Of a DNA stretch of 64,000 bases, positions 34,102-46,400 are shown in pieces. Position 1 is the first letter of the stretch; the number at the start of each line of letters is the position of its first letter. The DNA is from Rachicladosporium sp. CCFEE 5018. Its lineage: Eukaryota; Ascomycota; Dothideomycetes; Cladosporiales; Cladosporiaceae. The notes below the pieces were generated by a model. It was given only the letters and a program-made list of their open reading frames with translations. It did no database searches and was not told the origin of the DNA. Position numbers and translations under genes: made by a program. Location of the stretch: assembly GCA_002077045.2 (NCBI GenBank), contig KZ111154.1, positions 617,663-681,662 on the forward strand. Reading direction: 5' to 3'.

Positions 34102-34530
34102 AAGGGAGCAACAAGGATACCTTCCTTGGGAGAAACGCATTTGGGAGATTATCTTCGGCCACAGCAAACATGACTCGCGTAAATCTAATAGATCAACGCG
34201 CTGACGCGTCCCTTGATCTACATGCGCATCTGTTGGCCGTGCCATGCCAACAAGAGGAATGCGGCCGCAGTGTCATCAAGAACCAGCGGGAGGCGAGATC
34301 ACATAGCCCATGAGATTCTCACTGGTCTGATGGCGCCGGATGCACACTTGCGGTGCAGTCATGAGCACCACAGGGTGCCTGATGATATTGGGAGGGTATA
34401 GGCGAAGGAGAGGTTGCGATGATGGCCTCAGCCATGACACTTCATGGATGCGTTCTTGCATTGATACAGTATGTACATCTCTGTCTGCTCATGCTTCATT
34501 TCTTCATGGCGGTATCCTACGAACCATCTC
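34102..34530. other. Intergenic region; right end of the copy A-specific segment
   Basis: Homology with copy B resumes at 34191 (agatcaacgcgctgacgcg). Just after, copy B lacks eight bases (gcgcatct) of copy A. No gene is seen. Confidence 0.6.
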
Positions 34531-35266
34531 TTACCAGCCACCATGGCCGTGCCAGTTGCCACCTTGATTCTGGAATGCAGCCTGTACGAGCTTGGGGAAG
34601 TTCTGCCAAATAAATGTTAGCCACTGCGGATGCTTGAGGTCATCTGAAGCTCGCAACTTACAGGTGTACCGAAACCAGTCACGGCATCCCAGCCAGTCGC
34701 CGCCGGGAAACCAGTAGTGTTGCAACCGAAGCTGCTCCCGATCGTAACGTCCGTGAAGGTCTTGTAGGCCTTGCTGTACAGCCAAGGGTTGATGAATCCA
34801 AGCGGCTTCTTGCCCGCAGCCAGCAACGCATCGTTGACTAGCGCAATCACACCAGCGAACGTTGGGCTGGACGCAGATGTACCACCGACTCTAACGATCT
34901 TCTGCGCCCAGACAACAACATCGTAGTTCCCCTGGGCTACGACATCGGGGTACGCACGGCCGGACTTGTTGTACAGACCGTCGTGCAGACCGTTCAGCGA
35001 AGCGACGTAGGCATTGACGGTCAAGGCCTGGTAAGCTGGCTGAGGGAAGTAGTTCGAGAACCCACCACCACTGGCAAACCTCGTGACAGCGACTTCAGGA
35101 TTAAAGTTCTTGGTGCCTCCCACACTGGTCACCCACGGACAGCTAGTGGGGAAGGCTGGCAGGAATTCGGGGGTGTTCTTGCCGTCGTTGGAGTAGCATT
35201 CACCATCACTTCCTACACCAAAATCGCCGGAGGAGACGAAGTAGGTGATGCCACGGGCGCCGAGCT
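34531..35266 (-). CDS. Sedolisin (S53) C-terminal fragment, copy A, cut by assembly gap
   Basis: This equals the last 225 residues of the protease at 60475-62417, with only a few substitutions. It contains the oxyanion SSGDFGVGSDGECYSND, the catalytic GGTSASSPTFAGV, and the 59-base intron (34661-34603) before NFPKLVQAAFQNQGGNWHGH. One difference changes Ala to Val (YPDVVAQGNY) and another Ser to Leu (AYQALTVNAY). It ends at gap 2 inside GARGITYF. It is likely an allele or homeologue of the full gene and not a separate short protein. Confidence 0.9.
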
Positions 35267-35366
35267 NNNNNNNNNNNNNNNNNNNNNNNNNNNNNNNNNN
35301 NNNNNNNNNNNNNNNNNNNNNNNNNNNNNNNNNNNNNNNNNNNNNNNNNNNNNNNNNNNNNNNNNN
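35267..35366. other. Assembly gap 2 (100 N)
   Basis: A run of exactly 100 N. To the left is the middle of a sedolisin gene and to the right the C-terminal tail of PEX6, so the gap joins unrelated genes. Confidence 0.98.
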
Positions 35367-36598
35367 CTGGCTGTTCAACGGCTTTGGCTTTGCCCTTTCC
35401 CTTGCCTTTGCTGCTCGGAGGTCTGACTGGTGCAGAAGGTCGAACAGGCGCCTTGCCATTGCTTCCATTACTCCCGTTGAGCTTCAACTTATCGGTGCGA
35501 ATCACATAGTCATCTTCATCGCTCGATGCGCCAGCGACTGCGCCCACAGCACTACCGTTATCATTCGACACTGCGGAACGTGACGAGCCTTTGCGAGCCA
35601 TGAGCTCGCTAAGCTTCGCCCTTGCAACAACTTTCGGGTCAATGTTGTTGTTCTGAGCGCTTGGAGGCGCATTTTGAGATTCCATAGTATCCTCGATCGA
35701 CTTCTGTTTCTTGCCAGCTCCCTCGAACTGATCACGCACACTTTCGTAGTGCCTCAATTCGTCGAGACTAACACTAGGCACCAGCTCCTTCCTTGCCTCT
35801 GCAAAGTCTACCTCTTCGACTAGAACATTCAGGTCTACTTCTGTGGCGTGGTGGTCGAAGAAGCCTGCTATAGTAATGGGGAGCTTATCTTCGGCGGATC
35901 GCGTGGAGTTGATGGCAGCGACACGGGCGTCTACTAGACGAGCAGAGCGTGTGACGGCTTTGAGCATGGCGTCGCTGCAGAGAGCGTACAGATCGGCGCC
36001 TGTGAAGGTAAATGGGAGGGACTGAGCGACCCGGGGTAGGGAGAGGAAGGGTGAGAGCGTGAACCTGGGATGCATTGTCAGCGTAGCTCAGACCTGAGTC
36101 ATGAGTAGGTACAGAGACGTACTTCCGCGTCAGCGCCTGCAAAATAGTGGCTTGCTTGTCGTGCGTGTCTGAGATACCAAGATAGAGCATCTTGTCGAAT
36201 CTGCCTGGTCTGAGGAGCGCTTGATCAAGAAGATCTGGACGGTTCGTAGCGCCAATCACGAAGACTCCACCGCCACCATCTTCACCGTCACTCATGCCGT
36301 CAAGCTCGGCAAGCAGCTGAGAGACAATACGATCCATGACTCCGCCGCTATCGCCTTGATTGCCACGCTTTGGCGCCACAGAGTCCAGCTCGTCGAAGAA
36401 CACGACACATGGTCTGGCATCTCTGGCTCGCTGGAAGACCCGGCGGACGTTCGCTTCAGATTCACCGATGTACATGTTGAGCAGCTCAGGTCCCTTGACA
36501 GAGAAGAAGTTGAGACTGAACTCTGTGGCGATGGCTTTGGCAAGAAGCGTCTTCCCCGTGCCCGGTGGACCGTAGAACAAGATGCCGGAGCGCTTCTT
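35367..36598. repeat. 1,232-base direct duplicate of 21455-22686
   Basis: Partner of the overlap left of gap 1. It begins exactly at gap 2 and continues into full PEX6. Confidence 0.92.
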
Positions 36599-39500
36599 GA
36601 GGCCTTTGGCGAACAGCTCGGGACGTGAAAGTGGAAGCTGAATGGTCTCAACCACTGCATCTTTGACGTGGGACAAGCCTCCCACGTCTGACCACTGCAC
36701 ATTGGGGATCTTGGGCGCACCGATAGAGTCGGCGAAGTTCTTCCGCGCAAGCTCTACTGCGCTTTCGAAGTCTGCTGGAACGAGAGAAGATGCCGCGGAG
36801 CCACCTGCAAGCCGGAGGTCCTTGGGCGTGACTTCGTGACCAGACGTTGTCGATGCTAGAGCGCAGTGTGTTGCTATGCGAGTCTCGCGGGCTGTGAAAG
36901 CACGTACGGCTACATCGACAAGATCACCTGCTACAAGTGCTGCAGTCTTGACAGCGATGTCGGCGAGGTCCACTTCCGGGGAGAGAGGTACTGTGGAAGA
37001 TGTTAAGATGCCTCGCAAAATGCCCTCACGTTCGATCTCATCGGGCGCGGACATCTCCAGCTCGTGAGTGAAGAGTCCACGAACCGAGTCCGGGATCCTG
37101 TCTACGTCGGTGGTTGTGGCGATCAGCACTCTGGCCCGACTCAGCACGTCTCGAAGCGACGAGGCCACGCGCTCGGAGTCTAGCTGCTCGACATGCCTGA
37201 GACAGACGGCGGTGTATTCAGCGCCACACTCAAGAGCTCGGGAACACCTGGCCTCGAGCAGACCTTGCGTTTGAACATCTACTCCAGAACCACCTTCTGT
37301 AGCAAGGTCAAAGGACTCGATTGGGAAGTAATGTATGCCTAGGTCAGCGCAGACGCGTTGCGCAGTATGCGCTTTGCCGATGCTGCGTTGCGTGGAGGTG
37401 AGTAGAACGGCTAAAGGCGGCATGCCCAGATGCACGGCGCGCCGACTGATTGCCACAGAGATGAGCTCACGAAGCCGTCGATGAAGGGTGCTGATATGCT
37501 GAACAGGCGGTTCTGGTGGTCCGGTACCTGCAGCAAGCTCCGTCGTCACGTCTCGAGCACCGAGGTAGTAAGGCCATGTGCTTGATTGCGTGGACGGAAG
37601 CTTGCGTCGGTCATCGCCAGATTGGCGCACGGCTGTCGATGAGGAGTCGATGGACACTGCACCACCCCAAACGTCCACGCTGTCCGCGGCTTCGGTGATG
37701 ACCTTATCTTGCGCCTTGGCTGACTCCACTGTGAACCAGGCGACGCTTGCGGCAGTCTTCTTTGGCTCATTTTCCAATGATTGATGGGCACTCCACTTGT
37801 ACATGATGCTGGCGTTGTCATTACCGTCCTGCTCAACTTCGCCCTCGTACATTGCCCTACCTAATGTCTCATCAATAGGTATGGCAATAAGGTCGCCACT
37901 CTTCACAATCCTTTGCTTCGTCTCGAGATGCTCCTTGAGGTTCGCAAAGAGCATATTATTGAGTGCGCGATCATTGGAAACTGGTGTGACGACCTTCCTC
38001 AACGTGACTTCTGTTGCCACCGGAGGTAGCTGTGTCGCTGCCGACGCGGGTCTGCCGCCTATCGCTCGCTTGAGGAGAGCCTTGCGGTCGAACGCCAACT
38101 TCGAGACGCTGACATGAGTGGGCGAATCCAGGTTGCCGAGCAGGATCGGTGACATGTATAGTGTCGCAACACTAGCGCTGTTGGTCACAAGCGAAGAGAT
38201 GCTGTCTCGCCTTCCATGTCTTGTGTTGACTTGATACCTTTGTGGCCGTTTCGACATATTCTCCGGCAAGCTGTATACTTTAACAGGTCTCCACTGCGAA
38301 GATACCAAGCTGCCTCCAAATCCGCCGGAGGCACTGAAGCTGGGCATGTCTTGATTTTGTGATGCCTCGATCTTGATCCAGTCTCCGGAGAAGCACCCGA
38401 GGCGTGTAAGCGGAGTAGAATCTACGAATACACGGACTTCTTCGTCTTCTGTAGATGGCGGACGAGGGTGGAGCACACTGTTTGGGATCGGATGCAGGAG
38501 ACACTGCGCTCGGAAGGTCTTGCTTCGACCAGCTTGTGCTCCTCGGACCGTGCTGCCACTCATGTGTGAGAACACTGAGCCTGGGGTACTGATTCCGCCC
38601 AGTCTATCAGCGAAGGGCCGGGGTGTTGCTGATGTTAATGCAGAACTTGATCCTGACGGCTGATCACCTAATCCTGGCCGTACTAACGAGATCATCTCGT
38701 CCGAGTCATCAGATAGGTTGCTCTCTTCGGTACTCGAGTCGAAGAGATCATCAGTATTCGAAAGATCGGTGGTTGACTTGGACGTAACAATGGGCTTCAT
38801 GGGCGACTCGGTGGCGGAGAAGAAAGCCTCGTTCGAGGTGTCATCATCCTCAGTCTCCTCTGGTAGTCGGGGTGATAGTAATGCTCGTCCAAGGTGGCCG
38901 TTCTGCTGCCGGTCCGCCGCAGCCACTATGACTATCCTGGTAGACTTCGAAACGACACCCTGCGCCACGGGCTCACATCCGAGGACTTTAGCGGGCGGTG
39001 CAGTCGCGTGTGTGATGGGATGAGATAGTGAGATTGGGAGCAAGTCGCCAGTGTGAACCACGAGTACTTTCGAGAAAGCATCCTCCACTAGCTTCTGTCT
39101 GGTCTGCAAAGCGTCCCCATGCTCCGGCTCGCCAGCTTCGGAGCTAACGCTCTTTCTGCCTCGACTTGCGTGTGATTGCCCATTCGTACCGAAGAAACCG
39201 CCACCGAATCGCTTTTGTACCTCCTCCAGCTTTTGCAGTGCAGGTATATCCATGCTGACGTACACTGCATCGAGCGGAAGTGCAACCACATCGGTTACCT
39301 TGACCTCTATAGTCGAGTCTTGTCGCAAAGTCTTAGTGGGCGATGCTGCTTGGACGGCAGCAACAAGGCTGTGCGTGCTGAGCGCCCCAGCCGGGAACCT
39401 GATGGTGCCATTCGGCAGAGGCTTGTCATTCCATGTCCTGCTCGTGCTGATCGGGAGGATTGTCCAGGCAGTCTCTTGGGACACGTTGTCTGGCGCAGCT

Positions 39501-39715
39501 ACCGAAACCGCGATATTGACATGCTCAGACTCGTCCACCCCGATGCTCAAAGATGGTCCTCTAGGGAACAATCCCAGCAGGATGTCCTCGGACGCGACGC
39601 CTAATTCACCCTTGATGCTGCTGTCCAATACAAGCCGCGCTGAAAGAGCAGGCTTGTCCTCCCTCCGCCGCCGCTTGCGCTTCAGTGTTCCCACTACCGG
39701 CAAGTCGTAAGCCAT
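35367..39715 (-). CDS. PEX6: Peroxisomal AAA ATPase Pex6, last residues lost in gap
   Basis: Pex6 forms a hexamer with Pex1 at the peroxisome membrane and recycles the import receptor Pex5. From ATG 39715 (MAYDLPVVGTLKRKRRRRED) the gene encodes about 1,430 residues up to the gap. The other copy supplies the last ten (ending GEDLYD). The N-terminal half is divergent, as in all Pex6. The first AAA ring is degenerate (PLAVLLTSTQRSIGKAHTAQ), while the second is complete: [35 protein letters not shown], and [20 protein letters not shown]. An intron of 58 bases (36122-36065) lies after LTRK. The tail is rich in Lys/Gly/Pro. An open extension upstream to 39835 exists, but the conserved-looking start is at 39715. 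An alternative reading through the intron gives a false Arg-rich C-terminus. Confidence 0.95.
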
Positions 39716-40633
39716 GCTGTCGTCGCTGTGTAAGAGGCATGTTGTACGTTGAAGCGAAGAACGCCTGCTAGTCAGCCTCAACGGCAACAGAAGTTCATAC
39801 CGAGGCTGTCGACTGAGTCGCGCGCGCCAAGACAATTTGAGTAGAGCAACGGAACACGGCAGGAACGACCAATGTGCTGTTTCCTCCTGCGTCCACTAGC
39901 TTGACCGATAACTACATTCTCGTCACTCTGCTCTCAAGCCTGCTGCGAGGGTTGTCACGAGACCTCCTGGAGATATAGCCGGCTCGCGTGAGGACTGCAT
40001 TATGTAAGCCTCAGGCTTCAGGATCACATGTCATTTGGCCTGAGAAACACCGGATGTGTCCGGCGCCAAAACATCGTCAGAGTCAATGGGATCCATCACA
40101 AACATGGCCATCTACATGGCCATCTTCACGTGACAGCAGCCTTACGTATGATGCAGATGCTGGAGAACGAGCAGGTGGAACGCATTCTGGAGCCGTTGAC
40201 TACAAGAGATACTGGGAAGACCGTTGCCGACCACCTGGCATATGTGCGACACGCTCTCACATGGAAATCATACCTAAATGCACAGGAACGTCATACACGG
40301 CACGAGCCTCAACCGCGAACTCTCAACCTTGAATATCCAGTCGCCAGCAACGTGTTTCATCGTTAATGTGCTGCCGGCGCCCGCAAGCCGCGTCAGAGAA
40401 GTGCAGGTGGGATGTTTATGGTAACCTCGTGTCTCTACTCTCTCTTCTCCAATCCACTTCCGTCTCACCTCCCTCGAAGTACCCATCTCGCCGTTACCTG
40501 CAGAATTCTTAGCTTCCACGGCGCCCCGATGCGGCCTGCTGACCTTGCACGTTGAAGCATACTAGTGCAATGAAAGGGAAGACCACTGGGGACTTGAGAG
40601 CAGACCAAGACAGGCTGTGCAGTCTTTGGCAAC
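39716..40633. promoter_or_regulatory. Divergent promoter region (PEX6 / lipase)
   Basis: These 918 bases separate two start codons on opposite strands. The pair of catgg-containing words at 40103-40124 is the only local repetition noticed. No gene is seen. Confidence 0.45.
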
Positions 40634-43219
40634 ATGCCCCTTCTCGGCGCACGCGCGACACAAACAATTCTCCAGGAGAAGACCAATGCACGGGATGATG
40701 CCAGTGCTGCGACGAAGTACGCAGACCAGTCCGAGAAGCTGGCATTCCTGCGACCTGGACAGAACGATGCTCCAGTCGGCAAGACCCAGGCTGTCCAGGC
40801 GCACTTCGTTACGCCTCAAGATCCAGTGATCGAGCTCGCCAACGGCCAACGGCTGCCAGCGGTCCCCGTTGAAGAAGCTACGAAGCTCAACAGGGCGAAG
40901 GATGAGGCAGAGGGACGCGAGCCTGCAACTATCCCCGATCCTGTAAGACGAGACGAGAGATCCGGCTTTGTCCATGGGGTCCAAGCATCCAGTACCTGCA
41001 GCATAGAGAAGTCGGAAGCAAGCGATGCTACGTTGTCCCAAACGGCTCCGGCATCGAGGACGAACCCACTCTTCCCGCTACTGCCGATGTATGGCCCTCC
41101 ATCTATACTACGGTCGATTCAGTGTCGCTTCTTCCGTGCGACCAGCGCAGTCTTGTCCTTACTCTTTCTACTCGCAATCGTCGCAGGCGCTGCAGTCACT
41201 TGTGTCCCAAAGATCTGGCGGCGCATTCGCTGTTACGCTGTACTACAGAATCCAGATCGACTCCGGCCTTTCCACGAAGAAGAAGAGAAGCGCTCGAGGG
41301 CCAGGAAGGCGACAGAACGAGCCTGGGTGCAGGGAAAGAAGTATAAGGGTATACGCACGCCATCTGGAGAGAGCACCGTTCATGCGGATGAGTTCGAGCC
41401 CACAGAAGGTGGTTCAGATCCATTGATACCCGACTTAGCATACTACGCCAGACGCGTGGGTCTCAATGCCGAGACGTTCGAGGTGCAGACCGAAGATGGC
41501 TTTATCATCGACTTGTATCACGTCTACGATCCACAAGAGTACACTCCAAAGCCGCAGAATGGTAGGTTGCCTGAGTCGTTCGAGACATTCCGGAAGTACT
41601 CGGTCGGATCTTCATATGCCGAAACGCACTCATCATTTCCACCAGCGCAGAAGAAGTACCCTGTTCTGATGATGCATGGCTTGCTGCAGGCAGCTGGTGC
41701 TTTCTGCTGCAACGACGATGATAGCTTAGCTTTCTTTCTCGCAAAGTCAGGCTACGATGTCTGGCTGGGCAACAACCGCTGTGGCTTTAACCCAAGGCAC
41801 ACTGTGTTGGGTTATGGCGATCCGAGAATGTAAGTACAGTCTCTCCGCGGTACCACATTCAAGTACTGACATATACATAGGTGGGCATGGAACCTCAGGC
41901 AAATGGCAGTCATGGACCTCCCAGCTCTCATCGATCGCGTCCTCGCCGAGACGGGTTTTCCGAAGCTAGCGCTCATCGCCCATAGTCAAGGTACAACACA
42001 GACCTTCGTCGCCCTCGCCAAAGAGCAACGTCCAGATATTGGCAACAAGATCTCCGTCTTCTGCGCCCTCGCACCGGCAGCCTACTCTGGTCCTCTGATC
42101 GCCAAGGCCTATCTCAGATTCATGAGTGTGATTTCGCACGGCATGTTCCGCCTGGTCTTCGGCATTCACGCTTTCATACCCATGATGCATCAAGCTCATC
42201 TCATACTGCCTGGGTCTCTATATAGCTTCATGGGCTACGTTGTCTTCAGCTTTCTTTTCTCCTGGAGTGATGCACGCTGGGATCGCGGGCTTCGGAACCG
42301 CATGTTCCAGTTCGCGCCTGTGCACGTATCGGCAGAGAGTATGCGCTGGTGGCTAGGCAGAGACTGCTTTGCGAAGCATAAGTGCATTCTTGCGACCCGT
42401 GAGGAAGGCAAGCTAGAAGACAAGGAGGATGAAGAGGATGATGAGATCATTCGACAATTTTACGTCGATCGCGAGCCCAAGGTCACTGCGCGGAGGAGAC
42501 TACAGCGGAATCTGACATCTTTCCACTGTCAGACCCTGACGCATCAGCATCACGACACTAAACGTGGAAAGTACGCCTGGTACGACGACCAGTTCCCTCC
42601 CCTAGCTCTCTGGGTCTGCGGCTCGGACGATCTGGTGGACGGCCGCCGTCTACTCCGCCGCTTCGATCGAGGCCGTGAACCACACGTCCGTATCGTACAC
42701 AAGAAGATCGTCGAGGGCTATGAGCATCTTGATGTGATCTGGGCAATGGACATGATCGACAAAGTCGGGAAGGAAGTGAGGGAGGTCATGTGGCGAACTA
42801 CGAGTGAAGAGGATCGAGCCATTTGCCAGGTACCAGAGGGTTGTGAGGTAGAAATCGAAGTGCATCCCGAAGACGCGCCAGGTCAAGCATTACAACGAAG
42901 GCGAAGCTCCATGGCCGCTGGGCTTGGTGGTAAGATGTTCTCTGGTGGTAGAGCGAGGATGGCGAGTATATCGGAGTCTCCTGCACCGAGTGAAGGGACC
43001 ATGATTGATGCTACTAAGGGACAGTGGAGTGATGATCTGTCCAGAGACTCTGGTGAATTTGAGGACGCGGAAGTGATGAAGGGAGCTGGGAGACAGAGAC
43101 GAGAGAGTGACGAGGTGGACAGGGAGGGGAAGGGCTTCTCTCCACAAAGAGGACGAGCCAGAACGATCAGTGAGGTCAAGTTTACTGATCTTGATGAGAA
43201 AGGAGATCCCTTTGGGTGA
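40634..43219 (+). CDS. Membrane-anchored acid-lipase/steryl-ester-hydrolase-type alpha/beta hydrolase
   Basis: Exons 40634-41829 and 41881-43219 (51-base GTAAGT intron) give 844 residues. A long N-terminal part (about 1-175) is followed by one membrane segment (AVLSLLFLLAIVAGAAVTCV). The lipase-associated N-terminal motif TFEVQTEDGFIIDLYHVYDP comes next, then the oxyanion region VLMMHGLLQAAGAF. The nucleophile lies in LIAHSQGTTQTFVALA, the acid in WVCGSDDLVDGR and the His in EGYEHLDVIW. The intron falls inside the conserved GDPRMWAWNLRQMAVMDLPA, which confirms the join. A charged, Ser-rich tail of about 150 residues ends the protein. The layout matches yeast Yeh1/Yeh2/Tgl1, which hydrolyse steryl esters or triacylglycerol at membranes. 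Substrate is inference. Two genes away lies ErdS, a sterol-modifying enzyme. Confidence 0.9.
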
Positions 43220-43431
43220 TATGTCGGTATGTATGCTTGGCAATATGACCGATGAAGTGGCTTCGTCGCTCCTTCCTGAACCTCACTCATACCGGCCCGC
43301 CACTTCCGCCGAGCAGCGGAGGTTTTGCTCACAATGCGGCTGCCTTCGGCTGCGACAATACTCACCTCACCCCATCGCACTCAACACATTACTACCTATC
43401 GTGGAGTCTGCTGCATGCTGAACCCTCGCTG

Positions 43432-46400
43432 ATGGCACTGCCCTTGAGGCATTCGGACGACACCATGGCAGCGGTACCAGGAGCATTCGACGGTGGTACT
43501 GATCACGTGGAAGGCGAAGTGACCTTCGAGACACTCATCGTACGTACATCCACCTCACTCCGATATCCTCGTTCACTGACACTACTAGCTCGCCCTCTTT
43601 TGGCACGCTCCATGCCACTTGGTGCATTTGGCCATCCTTATCTGCGCGCTGGCAGGATGTGTCGTGCTTTACGCCATTACACTGGCGTGGTGGCAACTAT
43701 GTTGGTGGCAGAGTATGCTACTGCTGAAGACGGCGGAGCTGATGAAGAAGGCGTATGTGGACGAGGACGGCGTGACTACGCGAGAGCTCACCACTGAGCT
43801 CCCCACAAAGATGGCCACCAGGACATACACGCGTCTCGCTGTGCTAGAAATTCAGTCTAAGGCGGCAGATGCGAGCCAGTCAAAGTATGATCTATCAACA
43901 AAAAGCGTATCGCACTCCGAAAAGGCAGTCTCGCACCCTGGAGTCGCAGAGGAGGACGCGTGAGTACACCTTTCTTGCCGAAAGTGTGGATTCGTTGACT
44001 GACAATGACAGTGATGCGGTCGCTGCGTACGAGTTGGCCTGCGAGGATTGGGAGCCGGACTTCGATGATGACGATGACTATCGAACATCTGAGCATGCGC
44101 AGACGCCAAAGTCCATAAAGCCAAAAGTAGACGAGGAGTTACGGATTGAGTCGCAGGCTGCCCATCATACAGTTCCTGATCAAAAGCCATTCGATCAGCT
44201 ACTAGATGCGCCATCGGAGGAAGCAGTGAGAGCTGCAGCGCAATCTGCATGGGTTCAGAAGTTGAGAACTGGGGTGGACCCAAGCTCAAGGCGTAAGAGA
44301 TAGTCTTTGATGCGTTGCTACCATGCACCTATCAGCTGACACGTACGCAGGCACGACAGTGACAAGTTCAGCTGGTCGTCAGCGCGCACAAGTGAGCTCC
44401 GTACTCGTCAAAGAGTCCATGCACCAGCATCTGTCACCTACGGTCGATCATACAAACGACACTCACGACGTCGACACCGAGCGGATAATCAACACGCGGC
44501 CCTTGGCCACATCCAGCCTGAATGACAGCGACGCAGATCGCAGGGCCCGTCAGCTAGCATTGCTAGAGTGCAGAGCATTTCTACAGACCGCAACGAAACC
44601 TGGACAGAAAGTCCGTCCGCCGTACGATGAAAGCCTCACACATGAGCCAAGAAGCTCAGCCAGTACCCTACCCAAAGCACGAATTCCTTTACCCAAAGTC
44701 CCAAGTACACCAGCGAGAGGCAGACCTGCATTTGCCCCGGCGCCCAAAGGTCATTCGGGACCATGGGCTACCGTTGCAGCCAGCCCACTTACGGCACCGT
44801 CGCCACGCGCACTGGAAGCTGCGAAGATCCAAGCACAATGTCGTGTGCCGCCACCTCCTGGGTTCATCCCACCGCACATACGAGCGGCAAACGCTGCGAA
44901 GGCGGCAAGGATCCAGATACTCCAGACTCAGAAGGCTGCACAGACTTCATCGGATATACAAGCTACTACGCCTGCGTCGCCTGGGGTAGATTTCAAACAA
45001 GGCACCACGGATTCTTTGATTGAACAAGCTGGAACTAAGTCAGTGCCAATCACCCAAGATGAATCGCCCCAGGCCTGTGACGCACCAGCTTCGGATGAAG
45101 GTGGTGGGCGTTGCTCGATGGAGAAAGGCGGTTCAATCCGTAGCCGCACGCCACCGACCCAGTATTTCGTGGATGAAGCTCTCGCGACCCAGGATCCGAG
45201 TAGTCTGGCTACGCTTGTGGCATCACTGACTATGCCGCCGGCGGAGGTTCCGGCGTCAGATCCGGTGGTTCGCTTCTCCATTGGCCACCTGAAGTCGTGC
45301 AGTCCTCCGAAAACCTCTGGTAGTGTCAGCTGCAGCCGCTGCGATCGCCTAGCCACGCATTTGTTGCAAATGATCGAGAACGACAGACAGCCATTGTGCT
45401 TCCCTTGCTCCACCGTCGATGATCGCATTGACGACGCGTTAGACGTTATCACCGGAGATGAAGACATACTTGGAAGTTGGGAAATGGTTCCAACAGATCT
45501 CAAGGGTTTCTCGATTGCACGCAAGAAGGCTTACAGCACATCGACTGCTATTCCGAAGAGCGCAGTACCCTCCAGGTCGAAGAAATTTACCTCACATGGC
45601 GCCCCAACGAGCCCAGTGCTTCGCGCTGCCACACCCGCTTCGGTGGAAGAGGTCACGGGCTTCGAGTGGCAAGTGGCAGCATCTCGCCACACAAAGCTGA
45701 AGGACAAGGAAATTGTCGCAACAACGACCAGGGCACATCTGCAAGACAACAAGAACGAGCACGTCGATGAAGTTGTACACGCTGCTGTGCAGGACTCCAC
45801 AATCGAGGAAGTGGGAGAGATCAATGGATTACCCCAACAGCTCCCAACGAAGAACGATGGCTGCTCTGCGTCCTTTACGTCCGATAGATCAGCATCCGCT
45901 TCGTCGACCATGTCAGCGTCTGCGCTACCCTTCGCCTCGTTCTCCCATGGCAGGGAGACCAGTCCTATGTCAAGCCACTTTTGGGTTCCTCGGGCGCCCA
46001 ATACCCTGCAGACTGCTGCGAGACTTGCGTTGTCACCGCCAATCCAGCTACAGCCGATGCAGCCAGGGCAAGTATTCGGACCTCTGCCTCCGGCTCAGCC
46101 ATGTCCACGATTGGAAAGGCAGATAGCGTTGTTCGGTCAGATTGCATCCGCGCATCGACTTCCACAAATGCCGTTTGGACAACCTGTTATGCCTTCTTTC
46201 GGACACCCGCCTCCCAATGGTATGCAATTCCACACATCACCACATGCGCATCATGTCCCGTTGTTCGCGCCTCCGGGACTCACATCTGTACCAGCGTACG
46301 GACACGCGGATTTTGAGGAGCTTGACGTATATGACAATCATATGCCGACTGTATCTCCCCATGGCTTGCAGTACGATCACTACCTCACTTACCCAGCCCA

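Larger units (their letters stand above)
22787..35266. repeat. Duplicated block, copy A (whole contig between gaps)
   Basis: 22787-29233 matches 53696-60138 and 34191-35266 matches 60142-61210. The middle 29234-34190 (about 4.96 kb, HET domain plus STAND gene) has no counterpart in copy B. Both ends stop inside genes that are complete in copy B. Confidence 0.93.

Noticed and set aside
29234..34190. The copy A-specific 4.96 kb as a mobile element insertion
   Set aside because: No terminal repeats, target-site duplication, transposase or reverse transcriptase are visible, and the HET gene runs across the left boundary, so a deletion in copy B fits better.
35885..39835. Single 1,316-residue PEX6 frame ending in an Arg-rich tail
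   Set aside because: It reads through the 58-base intron at 36122-36065. After splicing, LTRK joins FTLSPFLSL and the true tail follows. The start at 39715 is also preferred over 39835.
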